Source: Opimibacter sp041746735 | Lineage (GTDB): Bacteria; Bacteroidota; Bacteroidia; Chitinophagales; Saprospiraceae | Length of the DNA: 64,000 nucleotides | Reading direction: 5' to 3' | Assembly (NCBI GenBank): GCA_041746735.1 | Contig: JBGTGP010000004.1 | Coordinates: 1-64,000, forward strand | Notes under the pieces: generated by a model | Told to the model about the DNA's origin: nothing | Seen by the model: the letters and a program-made list of their open reading frames with translations, nothing else | Databases searched by the model: none | Made by a program: the position numbers and the translations under genes | Part shown: in pieces, positions 45,200 to 54,384 of the stretch | Numbering within the stretch: position 1 is the stretch's first letter | Layout: every line of letters begins with the position of its first letter

Positions 45200-48100
45200 T
45201 CATACCTTTACCTCAATCGCAGGCGGTATCAACATATACAGCAGCGGCGTCACAATACGCGACAATAGTGTCGAACTGATCAGTCCCCCGATCAACACCA
45301 GCGCCAGCGGTGAGATCAATGGCGACTTCTCCAACACTAGCGGAATCATAGCCCCGATCGCCGTGACAGATGTCAGCAGGATCGGCAGAAATCGCGTCTC
45401 TGCTCCATTGAGCACCGCCTCCCGCAAAGGCATACCCCGCTCCCGCAATTGATTGGTATAATCCACCAATAAAATACTGTTCTTGATCTCGATGCCCATC
45501 AACGCAATAATCCCCACCGTCGCCACAAAAGACAAGGTCTCCCCCGCCAGATACAAGATCCCCAAGGCCCCCACAATGCCCAATGGCACCACCGACAACA
45601 CAATCAACGTACTCTTGAAAGTCCTGAACTCCAATACCAGGATCGCAAACAGCCCAAACACCGTGATCAACACAATACTCCCCATACCCCCAAACGATTC
45701 CGCACGCGTCTCCTTTTCTCCCGCGGCTACAAACCGATATCCCGATGGTAAGGTGACATCCTGAAGCTTTTCCTCAATCTCATCAAACATCGCGATCGTA
45801 TTGAATCCCGTTTGCACAAAACTGGTCACATTGGTATACCGCTCTTTGTTGTAATGCCGGATCACATTCGGTGATTCACCCGGCTGGATCTCTGCGATCT
45901 GCGACACCGGAATCATCGCCCCGGACAAGGATGACACATACATTTTGTGAAACACCTGCAATGCCTGATCCGGATCAAAGTCCTGCAATGTCACGCGGAT
46001 CTGATATTCATCCCCGTTTTCATCCCGCAATGTCTGATGCGGTAATCCCGCAATACTGAGCCGCACGGTGCGTGCCACTTCTGCCGGCAGCACCCCCATG
46101 ATCCCGGCTTTCTCTTTATCAATGATGATATTGAGATCGGTCTTCGGCAGGCGCAACTGGTTTCCCACATACATCGTCCCGGATGTGCGTCGGACAACAT
46201 CCTCCAGGATGTGACTATAGCGTGTCAGTGTATCGAGATGGTCACCCAGGATCCTGAACTCAATCGGTGCTGGAATCGGGGGTCCCTGCTGAAACATTTT
46301 GACCTCCACCTTAGCTCCGGGGATCTGGTCATAGCGCGCGATCAGCGAATCGGTCAGCGTAATCATCTCCGGTACTTCTATATCAGGTCGGGTCTGGACA
46401 AATAACTGAGCGTAGTGCGGGGTAAAATCCTGCTGGAATACATTGTAATAGACACGTGGATTGCCCTTGCCGACATTGGTACTCACACTGATGACATCCG
46501 GTAGTTGCAACAAATCCTGCTCGACCAACCGTGCGATACGATTGGTCTCTTTTAAGCTGGTGCCGGGAGCTGTATGAATATCCACATTGAACATAGGCTT
46601 TTCAGAAACGGGAAACAAACTGAAGCCAATTGCCGGCACCAGCGCCAGGCTACTCACAAATATCAGCGCTGTTGCTGACAATGCCAAGACCGGATGACGC
46701 AGCGACCAGTTCAATACCCGCTGATACGGCGCATTGATATATTTTTTGAACGCGCGTAAAAACATATTGCCATCAGGTCGTTCATGATTTTTCAACATGA
46801 TACTCGCCAAAAAAGGTATGATCGTCAGCGACACCACCAGCGAGGCCAGTATCGTCATCAAGACCGCCATTGGTAATGGACGTATAAATTCACCGGAACC
46901 CTCCGGCAAAAATGCCAAGGGTAAAAACGCCAGTAACAATGTAGCGGTACACCCGATCACCGCGATTGTGATCTGCTTTGTCGCCACGATCGCCGCCTCC
47001 TTCCGCTTATACCCCATGCGCATAAAGCGCTCGATATTTTCAATGATCACAATCGAATCATCCACGAGCAATCCCAATGCGATGACCAACCCTACAATGC
47101 TGAGCTGATTGAGTGTATATCCGGTGTATTGCAGCAACACCAGCCCTACGGCCAATGACAGCGGAATACTGATCATCACAATCAATCCGGCACGAAACCC
47201 CAACGGCAATAATGTGATCAGGACCAGCGACACCGCAATCGCAAAATCACGACCCAAACCATACAACCTACGTCTTACATTTTTCTCCTGATCAAAACTG
47301 GTCTCCATCTGAATGTGGTCCGGTAGTGTAGGCCCGAATTCATCCAGCACCTGCTGTATCGCTACGCGGTTTTGAACGATGTTTTTACGATCCTTAAGTG
47401 CTGTCACGACCCAGATCGCCGGTTGTCCGTTGAAGCGCGCGATGTGCGTCTCCTCTGCCCGATCCATGCGGATCATTGCGATGTCATGCAGATGTACTGC
47501 CTGGCCTTTCGGCGTTGTTCGGATTACGATATTCCGAATGTCTTCCAGCGAGGTGAGCTCACTGTTGGTTTTGATGTTAAAGCGCTTGCGTCCCAGATCC
47601 ACACTACCCCCAGGTATGTTGACATTGTGCGCTTCGATGAGTTGTAATACCTGGTTGAGGCCGATGCTGTAGGCTGCCATTTTATCCAATTGCAATGCAA
47701 TCTCAATTTCTTCCACCGGTTCAGCCTGTACGTCTACCCATTTGATATCCCGGATACGTTCGAGGAGTTTTTCCAACTCTTCCGCTTTGTCACTGAGTTC
47801 TTTGGGCGTAGCTGTCGAAGACACGAGTGCGGTCTGCAGGATCGCTACATCCGACGAAGCGGCGCGGATCACATCGAGGACAACGATACCAGACGGCAGG
47901 GATGCACGGATCTTATTGATTTCCCGAATGACATCATTGTTTTTGTTGTCCACATTGACCCCATAGTTGAATTCCAACTGCAATATCATGAGTCCGTCAC
48001 TGCAGTTGGTCTGCATTTTTTTAATGTCATTGAGATTGTACAACACATCCTCAATGGGATCAGCGACGAGCTTTTCTATATCTGCCGGACTGGTACCCGG

Positions 48101-48253
48101 ATACACAGCGAGCACGATAAAGATGGGCGCCCCAAATGGCGGATCTTCACCTCGCGGCATATTGACCAGCGCATTGATACCCAGGACAAGGGCCAGCACA
48201 AAAAGAATGATCGTAAACTGATAATTCTTAACAGAGAAGGAGGTAAGTGACAT
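45200..48253 (-). CDS. RND efflux transporter, inner-membrane permease
   Basis: A 1017-residue AcrB/MexB superfamily permease (Bacteroidota branch). The first helix is TIILFVLALVLGINALVN; porter domain starts at DPIEDVLYNL. Helix 4 carries the proton-relay aspartates in ALGLLVDDSIVIIENIE; periplasmic loops and the second half (SIVLITVFGLFAILVLEF, VGIIALMGIEIKNSILLVDY) follow the family. It pumps drugs, bile-like amphiphiles or metals out using proton flow. It is last in the operon tetR-tolC-adaptor-permease, 96 nt after the adaptor. Confidence 0.94.
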   Translation of the reverse strand: MSLTSFSVKNYQFTIILFVLALVLGINALVNMPRGEDPPFGAPIFIVLAVYPGTSPADIEKLVADPIEDVLYNLNDIKKMQTNCSDGLMILQLEFNYGVNVDNKNNDVIREINKIRASLPSGIVVLDVIRAASSDVAILQTALVSSTATPKELSDKAEELEKLLERIRDIKWVDVQAEPVEEIEIALQLDKMAAYSIGLNQVLQLIEAHNVNIPGGSVDLGRKRFNIKTNSELTSLEDIRNIVIRTTPKGQAVHLHDIAMIRMDRAEETHIARFNGQPAIWVVTALKDRKNIVQNRVAIQQVLDEFGPTLPDHIQMETSFDQEKNVRRRLYGLGRDFAIAVSLVLITLLPLGFRAGLIVMISIPLSLAVGLVLLQYTGYTLNQLSIVGLVIALGLLVDDSIVIIENIERFMRMGYKRKEAAIVATKQITIAVIGCTATLLLAFLPLAFLPEGSGEFIRPLPMAVLMTILASLVVSLTIIPFLASIMLKNHERPDGNMFLRAFKKYINAPYQRVLNWSLRHPVLALSATALIFVSSLALVPAIGFSLFPVSEKPMFNVDIHTAPGTSLKETNRIARLVEQDLLQLPDVISVSTNVGKGNPRVYYNVFQQDFTPHYAQLFVQTRPDIEVPEMITLTDSLIARYDQIPGAKVEVKMFQQGPPIPAPIEFRILGDHLDTLTRYSHILEDVVRRTSGTMYVGNQLRLPKTDLNIIIDKEKAGIMGVLPAEVARTVRLSIAGLPHQTLRDENGDEYQIRVTLQDFDPDQALQVFHKMYVSSLSGAMIPVSQIAEIQPGESPNVIRHYNKERYTNVTSFVQTGFNTIAMFDEIEEKLQDVTLPSGYRFVAAGEKETRAESFGGMGSIVLITVFGLFAILVLEFRTFKSTLIVLSVVPLGIVGALGILYLAGETLSFVATVGIIALMGIEIKNSILLVDYTNQLRERGMPLREAVLNGAETRFLPILLTSVTAIGAMIPLVLEKSPLISPLALVLIGGLISSTLLSRIVTPLLYMLIPPAIEVKV

Positions 48254-48349
48254 GGCGTGGTGGATAAGTGTGGAAATCCGTTACGGCATCTAGGAGATCC
48301 GCGGACGTGAGTATTCCGGTTTATACATGGTCAGATTGGATGAGGACTG

Positions 48350-49411
48350 TTATTGGTTTTCGATGCGGATGGGATCACCATCTTCCAAAAATCCGCTGCC
48401 GGCCGTGATCACCTCCGTGACACCTTCGAGGCCGGAGTATATAGAAATTCTTTCTCCATGAAAGGCCTGGATGCGGACAATCTTTTTGACGGCAATTCCA
48501 TCCTTTGGTACAAATACGACTCCGGTCCGACCATTGGACGACACGAGGGCCTCTACCGGGATGACCGGATAGGCGGAACCAACGGATGGTTGGATTTCCA
48601 AATTCGCCAACATACCTGCAGCAAGTCGTTTGTCACGAGCAGAAATAGAAATCTCAGCATCAAACGTACCACTCATGGGATTGGCTACGTCCGACAATCT
48701 AAGGATGGTTCCTTCCGGATTCCAGCCCGGATATGCATCCATGGTGATATTGACTTTATCACCCTTCTTAAGTCGGCCCCAATTCTTATCTGTCAGGCCG
48801 GCTACGATCTTCCAATCCGATGACGTTACGCCCATGATGTAATAAACTGGTATGCCCGGTCCGGTGATCTCGCCTTCACGCAGGAGTTGTGTGATGACTT
48901 TGCCCTGGATCGGAGAGCGGATCTCGGACCAAGTCTGATTAAACTCTGCGATCTGCAATGATTTCTTCGCCATATCCACTGCCGTTGTGACATTCTGCAG
49001 TTGCTCGAGTGTAGCGATGGAGTCCTGGTAGAGGTTGGTCACGCGCTGCTGATCCCGCAATGCTTTGTCCAATGCGTATTGTGCCTGTGTGACTTGCGCG
49101 TCGATTTCGGTGAGGTTGAGGCGGGCGAGGATCTGTCCTTTCTGCACGGCATCACCTTCCTTCACAAAGGTGCGGGCGATGACTCCGCCAGTCTTAAAAG
49201 ACGGACGGGCTTCGGTATCGGACTGGATGGTGCCCGTGACGTGGATGACTTCTTCGGTCGTCTCGGGCATGATTGGAGCAATCCGGACAGCGTAAGTGTT
49301 GAGTGAGGCGGCTGATGTTGTCATCACCGCGGTGGGTTCTTCCTTCGATGTACAGCAAAAGAAAAACACAACCAGCATCATGGGTAAGAGGCGAGTTAAG
49401 GTCTGGAACAT
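48350..49411 (-). CDS. RND efflux periplasmic adaptor (MFP) lipoprotein
   Basis: 353 residues: lipobox VVFFFCCTSKEE, a barrel-sandwich (lipoyl-like) domain (SFKTGGVIARTFVKEGDAVQ), an alpha-hairpin coiled coil (about 100-165, VTQAQYALDKALRDQQRVTN), and beta-barrel domains (WKIVAGLTDKNWGRLKKGDK). It bridges the permease and the TolC duct. 17 nt separate it from tolC. Confidence 0.93.
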   Translation of the reverse strand: MFQTLTRLLPMMLVVFFFCCTSKEEPTAVMTTSAASLNTYAVRIAPIMPETTEEVIHVTGTIQSDTEARPSFKTGGVIARTFVKEGDAVQKGQILARLNLTEIDAQVTQAQYALDKALRDQQRVTNLYQDSIATLEQLQNVTTAVDMAKKSLQIAEFNQTWSEIRSPIQGKVITQLLREGEITGPGIPVYYIMGVTSSDWKIVAGLTDKNWGRLKKGDKVNITMDAYPGWNPEGTILRLSDVANPMSGTFDAEISISARDKRLAAGMLANLEIQPSVGSAYPVIPVEALVSSNGRTGVVFVPKDGIAVKKIVRIQAFHGERISIYSGLEGVTEVITAGSGFLEDGDPIRIENQ

Positions 49412-49428
49412 GGTGTGTGGATTGGTGA

Positions 49429-50763
49429 TTATTTTTCAATAGGTTCAACTGCGGTCAGACGTTCGATGGTGACATGTCGTAACCATGCCTGATAGCGGGC
49501 TATATTTTGCTGTAAGCGGGCATGTGTGACCTGCGTGCGTGCGTCAAGCAATTCGATGTAACCGGCAAGGCCTTCTTTATATCGACGTAGCATTTCCTGA
49601 TAGTAGCGTTGATTTGCCTCATGGAGGGATGAATAGCTTTCATAGAGGGCTACATCGGCAATCATACGCTGCACTTCATTTTGATACTGCACCTCAAAGG
49701 CCTTACGGGTCCAGTTGTATCGCGCCTCTGTCGCGTCGATGTGTGCTTGCCACTCTTGCTGCCTGAGCTTGCTTTTGCGATTGTCCCAGATGGGTATTTC
49801 GAGCTGGATACCGCCCAGATAGTAACCACCCCAGGCCGGAGCGAAGGCTTGTGAGCCTGCCTCGATTTGCAGACCGAGGGTGGGGGCATGTTGTTTTTCT
49901 TCGAGCTTCAACGCAAGGCTTTGGATACGCTTGCCGGTTTCCAGTTGCTGCAGTTCTTCACGTTTTTGGATATCCGCAATCGTCACCGGTATATCAGGGA
50001 TGGCATCAAGGTTGTCTTTTAGAATCGGTGCATCTGCAGGCTCGTGGAGTAAGAAGTTAAAATAGGTGGCCGCATTGGTGAGATCGGCTTGTGCTTTTTG
50101 TATTTGGGCCTGAACTTGTTCGAGCTCAGCATGAATCCGCATCCGGGCGGAAGGAAGGCCCTGACCGTTTTGGATCAGCGCGTCTGTGATGCGTTTATTT
50201 TCCTGAAGCAGGAGGAGGCCTTCGTGAAGGATCGATACGACTTCGGCGGCTTGCATCCATTGCAGGTACACGGATTTGACCTCATGGATGAGATCGCGGG
50301 ATGCTTGTCCGGTCTGCTGGGAGGCCAGTGTGAGTTCTTCTTCCTTGATCAGTTTGTTGTATTTGATGTCCGGCTGAAGGATCGGCTGCCGAAGGCGAAA
50401 GCGAACGTCATAAAAATTATTGGGTAGAAAGGTTACCTCCTCATTCCGGATCTGTTGGAAGTTTTGCGTTCCGGTGAGATTGTTGAGTGTGGAGTAGACA
50501 TCATTGAGTAAAAATCCGACGGGCAGTTCGATGCTGCGGCCGCCGCCGGCCAGGGTGTAACCGGCTACAAAATCAACTTCAGGGCCGGCGAGTTTGCCGG
50601 CATGGGCCAGAGCAAAGGCCTGCTTTCGTTCCAGGGCTTTGCGTTCTGTGATAGTTTGATTTTGACGGAGTGCCAGACGGGCATATTCGTCCATGATGGC
50701 CTGTGCGCTCAGGTGTAGTGGGCCGGAGGAGAGCAGCAAGAGGATCAGATAATAGCGGTGCAT
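49429..50763 (-). CDS. TolC-family outer-membrane efflux protein
   Basis: 444 residues with a signal peptide (YLILLLLSSGPLHLSAQA), then long coiled-coil helices typical of the TolC tunnel: RDLIHEVKSVYLQWMQAAEV, INGQGLPSARMRI-like GQGLPSARMRIHAELEQVQA, and the repeat half RKAFEVQYQNEVQRMIADVA with LRRYKEGLAGYIELLDARTQ. It forms the outer duct of the pump. It is 27 nt downstream of tetR. Confidence 0.92.
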   Translation of the reverse strand: MHRYYLILLLLSSGPLHLSAQAIMDEYARLALRQNQTITERKALERKQAFALAHAGKLAGPEVDFVAGYTLAGGGRSIELPVGFLLNDVYSTLNNLTGTQNFQQIRNEEVTFLPNNFYDVRFRLRQPILQPDIKYNKLIKEEELTLASQQTGQASRDLIHEVKSVYLQWMQAAEVVSILHEGLLLLQENKRITDALIQNGQGLPSARMRIHAELEQVQAQIQKAQADLTNAATYFNFLLHEPADAPILKDNLDAIPDIPVTIADIQKREELQQLETGKRIQSLALKLEEKQHAPTLGLQIEAGSQAFAPAWGGYYLGGIQLEIPIWDNRKSKLRQQEWQAHIDATEARYNWTRKAFEVQYQNEVQRMIADVALYESYSSLHEANQRYYQEMLRRYKEGLAGYIELLDARTQVTHARLQQNIARYQAWLRHVTIERLTAVEPIEK

Positions 50764-50790
50764 AGGATGTGATTTCCGTTGATATGGGGA

Positions 50791-51423
50791 TCAGGCGAGG
50801 CTTTTTTGCACCATGTCGAGAAAGATATCATAGGTGCGAAACATGAGTGCCTGTTTGTCTTCTACATCATAGATGTGGAGGCGTTCTTTGTTGTGCAGGG
50901 AGACGAGTCCATGGACCTGGCTCCAGAGCAGGAGGGAGATGTCATCGACCTGAATATCCGGGCGGAAATATCCGGCAGTGATGCATTCGCGGATATTGTC
51001 CTTGAGCATATTGATGGCCACGGCACCGTCTTTCCAGAATTCTTCCTTCACGGCCAGGGCATCCATCGTGCAGGAAAGGATAAACATGAGTTCGTAGTCC
51101 TGCGGATTGTCGATGCCATAGCGGATATAGCTTCTCCCGGTGGCCTGCAGGCGCTCGAGGGGATCAGGGATATGCTTTACGGAAAGAAAAAGGGCTTCGA
51201 TCTTGCATTCAAAAGCTTTGTCATGCAAGGCGAGGAGGAGCTCGTTTTTGTCTTTGAAGTGGTGATAGATGATGCCGGGGCTATATTCGATCCGGCTGGC
51301 GATCTTGCGGATACTGGTGTTTTCATATCCTTCGCTGAGAAAAATTTCCCGTGCGGCACTGAGGATCAGATCCTTTACCCCTTCCCGTTCTCTTTCTTTG
51401 CGCTCGGCGATACCCATAATCAA
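50791..51423 (-). CDS. TetR family transcriptional regulator
   Basis: 210 residues with the TetR HTH near the N terminus: AAREIFLSEGYENTSIRKIA and SRIEYSPGIIYHHFKDKNELL. The rest is the ligand-binding helical domain. It heads the efflux operon and likely represses it and itself; the ligand would be a pump substrate. Overlapping inverted repeats between its start and the divergent Xre gene are the candidate operator. A second ATG three codons in is possible. Confidence 0.93.
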   Translation of the reverse strand: MIMGIAERKEREREGVKDLILSAAREIFLSEGYENTSIRKIASRIEYSPGIIYHHFKDKNELLLALHDKAFECKIEALFLSVKHIPDPLERLQATGRSYIRYGIDNPQDYELMFILSCTMDALAVKEEFWKDGAVAINMLKDNIRECITAGYFRPDIQVDDISLLLWSQVHGLVSLHNKERLHIYDVEDKQALMFRTYDIFLDMVQKSLA

Positions 51424-51437
51424 ACACTTATATTAAT

Positions 51438-51487
51438 AAAAACACTGCAAATATATTGAACAGTGTTTAATAATAAATGACTGTTCA
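51438..51487. promoter_or_regulatory. Overlapping inverted repeats, candidate TetR operator
   Basis: TGAACAGT (51457-51464) pairs with ACTGTTCA (51480-51487), a perfect 8-base pair with a 15-base spacer. AACACTG (51441-51447) pairs with CAGTGTT (51461-51467) and overlaps it. They lie 15-64 bases upstream of the tetR ATG and within 150 bases of the divergent antitoxin start. TetR binding is inferred. Confidence 0.55.
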
Positions 51488-51584
51488 GTAAATTTTCTTA
51501 AAAAAATCGAACTCCGGGCAGTCGATAGGTGTTATTTTTGAAAAATGTCGTTTATTTTTTGCCAAATGGCTAAATCATCCACAA

Positions 51585-52151
51585 ATGGAAAACAGGAAAG
51601 AAAAAGAATCCGGTGGACCTCAGCGGTCTAAACGACTGACGGCAGTACGTACAGGTAAAAAACCGGAACAACGGTCGGCGGTGCAGAAGTTGGATCAGGA
51701 GTTTAAGCTCTATATCGCAGCCCACAACATGCCGGTTCGCCAGGAGCTCAATGAGATCACCTTTGCCGGCAGTCTCAAGGATCGGCTTCTGATGGCCATG
51801 GTGATCCGGCAAGGTGTACCCTATTCCTTTTTTGAAAAAATAAAAACGCTCTCCCCTTTCACTTTGGCGGAATGGGCGGAGATCCTCAACATCTCTACCC
51901 GTTCGTTTCAGCGCTACAGAGAGGACAATCAGCTTTTCAAATCCCTTCAATCCGAAAAGATCATTGAGTTGGGTGAATTGATGTTGCTGGGGTATGAAGT
52001 CTTCGGAGATGGCCGCAAGTTTCTGCAATGGTTGCAGATGCCAAGTTTTGCATTGGGGCAGCGCAGGCCGGCGGATCTACTGGTCGACTCTTATGGTCTG
52101 GAGTTGGTTTCCGATGAGCTCCACCGCATAGAGCACGGTGTTTTTTCCTGA
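51585..52151 (+). CDS. Xre/MbcA/ParS-type antitoxin (DUF2384)
   Basis: A 188-residue antitoxin with a helix-turn-helix (LAEWAEILNISTRSFQRYRE) and the C-terminal toxin-binding domain ending GLELVSDELHRIEHGVFS, typical of the Xre partner of RES toxins. A basic, disordered-looking N-terminal tail (KRLTAVRTGKKPEQRSAV) precedes it. It would bind and inhibit the RES protein and repress the operon. Its stop overlaps the toxin start by 1 nt (TGATG). It is divergent from tetR. Confidence 0.93.
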   Translation: MENRKEKESGGPQRSKRLTAVRTGKKPEQRSAVQKLDQEFKLYIAAHNMPVRQELNEITFAGSLKDRLLMAMVIRQGVPYSFFEKIKTLSPFTLAEWAEILNISTRSFQRYREDNQLFKSLQSEKIIELGELMLLGYEVFGDGRKFLQWLQMPSFALGQRRPADLLVDSYGLELVSDELHRIEHGVFS

Positions 52152-52612
52152 TGTTGCTCTATCGGTTGTCACCAGGCAAATATGGTCCGTCTCTCAGTGG
52201 TGCAGGTGCGGCTATCCGCGGTGGCCGGTGGAATAGTCCCGGTATAGATATCATCTACACGTCGTCCAACCGTTCGCTGGCGATGGCGGAAGTGGCGGTG
52301 CACTTTTCCATTGCGACAATGCCCGAAGGCTACTATATGATGACGCTGGAGGTGCCCGACGCAGTGTCGATACGACATTTGCCGGATGAAGATCTGCCCC
52401 CGGGTTGGCAGCTGTGGCCTCCGATACATGAGACCCGCCATATCGGTGACCGGTTTATAGAAGAAAAAACAACTTGTCTGCTCCGTGTCCCATCTGCCGT
52501 CACTCCTGGAGATTACAACTATCTGATTCATCCACAGCATCCTGAAATGGGTCAGATACGAATAGTCGGATGGGAGCCTTTTGTTTTTGATCGTCGGTTG
52601 TTCGACCGATAG
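52151..52612 (+). CDS. RES domain toxin
   Basis: A 153-residue RES protein; residues R5 (LLYRLSP), R26-W27 (GGRWNSPG), Y36 (IIYTSSN) and E47 (MAEVAV) fit the RES active site, and the C-terminal part has GDYNYLIHPQHP. RES toxins destroy or phosphorolyse NAD and stop growth when the antitoxin is lost. The gene pair with 51585 is complete and in the usual order (antitoxin first). Confidence 0.94.
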   Translation: MLLYRLSPGKYGPSLSGAGAAIRGGRWNSPGIDIIYTSSNRSLAMAEVAVHFSIATMPEGYYMMTLEVPDAVSIRHLPDEDLPPGWQLWPPIHETRHIGDRFIEEKTTCLLRVPSAVTPGDYNYLIHPQHPEMGQIRIVGWEPFVFDRRLFDR

Positions 52613-52644
52613 GGATTGACGGTCCTGAGCTTATATGATGTAGA

Positions 52645-53109
52645 TCAGCTTTTAACTCGTTTGGCCATAATCACGATCTGTCCCAGATGGTACGCATCGT
52701 GCTGGAGGATGCCCTGGATATGTTCATAATAGGTCAGCTCATTGACCGGGTAGATTTTTTCAAAATCTTTCGTCTTGAATGTCTGCATAAACTTTATCCA
52801 CGCCTCTTGTGAACGCTCCAGGCGTGCAAGCAAGTTTTGCCATGCACCATCACTGGTATCAGTGATGGGTTGGATATAATTATTCGCTGGGGTCTTGATG
52901 ATTTGACCCTGCAGGCGCTGCAGTACATTCTCACGCCAGCAGACCATGTGATGCGTGATCTCCCAGATGGTATTCCAGGTGGCATAAATCCGCTTCGCAG
53001 CCTGCCGTGCTGTAAGTTGCTGTAGTGTCGGCAGGATCGTCACTTCGATCCACGGGTGACCCGTGTAGAGATTTTCAAAGAGATGGGTGATACGGTGAGT
53101 TTCCCTCAT
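52645..53109 (-). CDS. DinB family protein
   Basis: A 154-residue four-helix bundle of the DinB/YfiT type. Metal-binding histidines are in WEITHHMVCWRENVL (helix 2) and HDAYHLGQI (helix 4). Many relatives are thiol-S-transferases; the substrate is unknown. It converges on the RES gene with a 32-nt gap. Confidence 0.85.
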   Translation of the reverse strand: MRETHRITHLFENLYTGHPWIEVTILPTLQQLTARQAAKRIYATWNTIWEITHHMVCWRENVLQRLQGQIIKTPANNYIQPITDTSDGAWQNLLARLERSQEAWIKFMQTFKTKDFEKIYPVNELTYYEHIQGILQHDAYHLGQIVIMAKRVKS

Positions 53110-53346
53110 GTTGTAGTGTGATTAGGTTTGAGGAGCGGAAGATAGCAGATGTATATATGTATCGGCGAGAAGTTGGTTTGCTGAACCGATTTGGAACAAT
53201 AAATCTGGAGTTTTAACGGCTTGTATTGACATCCCGAACCATGAATTCCAGTTTTCCGCAGATTATATGATGGTGAAGAAAGGTAAAACAGATTTGCTCC
53301 TCCCATCTCCTTACCTTAGTCACCACATTCCAAAACCAAAACGACC

Positions 53347-54384
53347 ATGAGCCTCGGCAAAATCCTCGTCACCGGTGGCTGCGGATATATCGGCAGTCAC
53401 ACCCTCGTACACCTCATTGGCGCAGGCTATGATGTCGTCTCTCTCGACAATGGCAGCAACTCTTCCTTCAAGGTCCTACAGGGCATCGAAGCCATCACCG
53501 GACTGAAGGTCACGAATATCAATACCGACCTGAGCGATACCAGCATCGCACTGGAAGCTGTACGACGCTTTGGCCCCTTTGATGCCATCATCCACTTTGC
53601 TGCTTTGAAGCGCGTCGAAGAATCTGTGCGGCAACCCGTCCGCTATTTTCGCAATAATGTCGGCGGTACCCTTACCACCATGGTCCTGATGGAAGAACTA
53701 CAGATCCCGCATCTCATCTTCTCATCCTCCTGCACGGTTTATGGTACACCGGACCGGCTGCCGGTCACTGAAGACACCCCAATGGCAACGGCCGAAAGCC
53801 CATACGGCGCGACCAAACAAACCGGTGAGATCCTCTATGATCAGTTTTTCAAACGCACCGCCGGTGTCAGTGGCATCTCCCTGCGGTATTTCAATCCCGC
53901 CGGTGCCCACCCCTCCGCTCTGATCGGTGAAGACTCGACACAAACGGCGACCAATCTGGTTCCGGTCATTACAGAAACAGCCATCGGTGTGAGGGACCAT
54001 TTTACGGTATTCGGTGACGACTATCCGAGCCGCGACGGAAGCTGCGTACGTGACTACATACATGTCATGGACCTCGCCCATGCACATACCCTGGCACTCG
54101 AATACCTGCTTTCAGGTAAAAACAAACAATCCTACGAAGTCTTCAACCTGGGCATCGGCGAGGGTGTCACCGTACTGGAAGCCATCAATGCCTTCGAGTC
54201 CGAAACTGGCATCAAGCTCAACTACCACATCGGGCCCCGTCGTGCCGGGGATGTCGCTGCTATCTATGCTGATAATACCCGCATCACTCAACACCTCGGT
54301 TGGGTGCCCCAATATTCCATTCGCGATATCATGCGGACCGCATGGGACTGGGAACAAAAAAGACACCTCGACCGGGAGACATGA
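53347..54384 (+). CDS. galE: UDP-glucose 4-epimerase
   Basis: 345 residues: NAD-binding TGGCGYIGSHTLVHLI, HFAALKRVEESV, SSCTVYG and the catalytic YGATKQTGE (YxxxK), and SLRYFNPAGAHPS. It converts UDP-glucose and UDP-galactose. Its stop overlaps the next gene (ATGA at 54381-54384), so it is cotranscribed with a TPR/HTH regulator, an odd partner for a sugar epimerase. Confidence 0.97.
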   Translation: MSLGKILVTGGCGYIGSHTLVHLIGAGYDVVSLDNGSNSSFKVLQGIEAITGLKVTNINTDLSDTSIALEAVRRFGPFDAIIHFAALKRVEESVRQPVRYFRNNVGGTLTTMVLMEELQIPHLIFSSSCTVYGTPDRLPVTEDTPMATAESPYGATKQTGEILYDQFFKRTAGVSGISLRYFNPAGAHPSALIGEDSTQTATNLVPVITETAIGVRDHFTVFGDDYPSRDGSCVRDYIHVMDLAHAHTLALEYLLSGKNKQSYEVFNLGIGEGVTVLEAINAFESETGIKLNYHIGPRRAGDVAAIYADNTRITQHLGWVPQYSIRDIMRTAWDWEQKRHLDRET

